Shown here one piece after another: positions 63,576 to 64,000 of a stretch of 64,000 bases of DNA. The position numbers and the translations under genes were made by a program. The stretch is taken from positions 703,278 to 767,277 of the forward strand of contig JAEWGW010000025.1 of the NCBI GenBank assembly GCA_023388055.1, given 5' to 3'. Every line of letters starts with the position of its first letter. The stretch's first letter is position 1. A model generated the notes under the pieces. The model was given only the letters and a program-made list of their open reading frames with translations. It was not told the DNA's origin and searched no databases. Origin of the DNA: Bacillota bacterium. GTDB lineage: Bacteria > Bacillota > Bacilli > Paenibacillales > NBRC-103111.

Positions 63576-63742
63576 CAGTTCTTCCGTTACTTGGCACACT
63601 TCTATCATCCGCAGTCTCCAGTCACCTAACACACTACCAACATCCGCAGATTCCAGTTACCTGGCACACTACCATCATCCATCGTCTTCTAGTCCCTGGC
63701 ACACTACCATCATCCCCAGTCACCTAACACTACCAACATCCC
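63576..63742 (+). repeat. 35-base tandem repeat, nearly five copies
   Basis: Units start at 63576, 63612, 63647, 63682 and 63717, with a 35-base period and about 75-90 percent similarity by eye (shared CCTGGCACACTACCATCATC). The period is not a multiple of three and there is no ribosome site, so it is non-coding. The remainder of the gap from 63502 to 63985 holds a single repeat unit and a promoter, listed separately. Confidence 0.85.
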
Positions 63743-63820
63743 CATTTCCCCGGCTGCCTGGCTCCTTTTCCACTATCCCAGGTTTTCAGTTCCGTCTGCA
63801 CTCCCGCGTATCCCGCGCCA

Positions 63821-63861
63821 CGTCTTACGGAACTCAGCGACCCTTAGAGGCCAATAATTGG
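63821..63861 (+). repeat. Single CTAACGGAACT-family unit, cluster incomplete
   Basis: CTTACGGAACTCAGCGACCC followed by TTAGAGGCC matches the forward unit at 53221. No reverse partner follows before the window ends; a possible relic (CAGTTCCGT) lies at 63787. The new gene begins soon after, so the cluster may have been broken by an insertion. Confidence 0.65.
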
Positions 63862-63906
63862 TGTGTTAGTTCGGTAAACATTCCTGTGTAGGCTAAGAAA
63901 ATGGCC

Positions 63907-63936
63907 TTGGACAAAAACAGGGGCGCCTCGTATGAT
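63907..63936 (+). promoter_or_regulatory. Promoter of the right-edge gene
   Basis: -35 TTGGAC (63907-63912), 18-base spacer, -10 TATGAT (63931-63936). Confidence 0.6.
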
Positions 63937-63985
63937 GGGGGTGTGACGGGTCAATGCCCTAAAACCCACCAAGGAGGCGCTTACT

Positions 63986-64000
63986 ATGAAGTCTACAACA
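63986..64000 (+). CDS. Start of an unidentified gene (partial, possibly a transposase)
   Basis: ATG at 63986 follows AAGGAGGCG at ideal distance and a good promoter; only MKSTT is inside the window. The setting, directly after a broken intergenic repeat, would suit an insertion sequence, but five residues cannot show it. Confidence 0.45.

Noticed and set aside
63576..63742. Possible CRISPR array in the 35-base repeats
   Set aside because: Units abut with no spacers, are degenerate along their whole length, and no cas gene is near.

Overview
The window looks like a chromosomal stretch of a GC-rich, spore-forming-type Bacillota, most likely Paenibacillus or a close relative in Paenibacillaceae. 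I infer this from strong GGAGG-type ribosome binding sites, frequent TTG and GTG starts, sigma-A-type promoters, and recognisable Bacillus-type genes: ytxG/ytxH, yueI, bdbC, cssRS, tenI, a YutE-like DUF86 protein, a YuzB-like DUF1450 protein and topB. I saw no rRNA or tRNA genes, no CRISPR array and no prophage. The only hint of a mobile element is at the right edge.

Layout. 1-8,000: a partial gene end, a TPR protein, thiD, a YutE-like protein, a cysteine-rich SufR-like regulator, a TetR repressor with a visible operator beside a flavodoxin-like protein, a KDPG-aldolase-like protein that lacks its catalytic lysine, the ytxG/ytxH/yueI group and a phosphodiester-glycosidase-domain protein. 8,000-15,200: AraC regulator, bdbC, a GH4 glycosidase, DinB, a CGNR regulator, a deacetylase lipoprotein and glutamate racemase. 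15,200-23,500: a BlaI/M56 sensor pair with twin operators facing an M14 peptidoglycan peptidase, then a three-gene acyltransferase / glycosyltransferase / DegV operon that looks like lipid-glycolipid metabolism. 23,500-32,400: the CssRS secretion-stress system, a secreted helical protein, a MarR-MMPL export operon, GNAT, AI-2E-type permease and HxlR regulator. 32,500-36,300: a TPP-riboswitch-controlled tenI-thiS-thiG-thiH operon and a HesB-like/DUF1450 pair. 36,300-41,100: a Fur-box-controlled siderophore uptake operon (FhuF-like, binding lipoprotein, fused permease, no ATPase). 41,100-53,100: CDF exporter, second phosphodiester-glycosidase-domain protein, MFS, a tiny peptide gene, potassium channel, topB with an rRNA methyltransferase, O-methyltransferase, PadR-DUF2812 and an ECF sigma/anti-sigma pair with its own promoter. 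53,100-64,000: AraC-MFS, ABC exporter, GGDEF protein, capA with a long leader, a second deacetylase, a FAH-family hydrolase and the start of a new gene.

How the genes work together. Envelope maintenance is the dominant theme: glutamate racemase, two deacetylase lipoproteins, an M14 endopeptidase, the M56/BlaI sensor, CapA, two phosphodiester-glycosidase-domain proteins, BdbC, CssRS, the ECF sigma pair and MMPL/ABC exporters. Iron and thiamine acquisition form the other two clearly regulated modules (Fur boxes; TPP riboswitch with a terminator).

The most unusual structure is not a gene. Five intergenic gaps hold clusters of short repeats, each with two or three copies in one orientation followed by two in the other. 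A sixth site holds what may be a broken copy. There are two sequence families (core TGCAAAAGTGCA; core CTAACGGAACT with a CTAACGGAAG variant). Every cluster lies beyond the 3' end of at least one gene, and three of the five complete ones lie between convergent genes.
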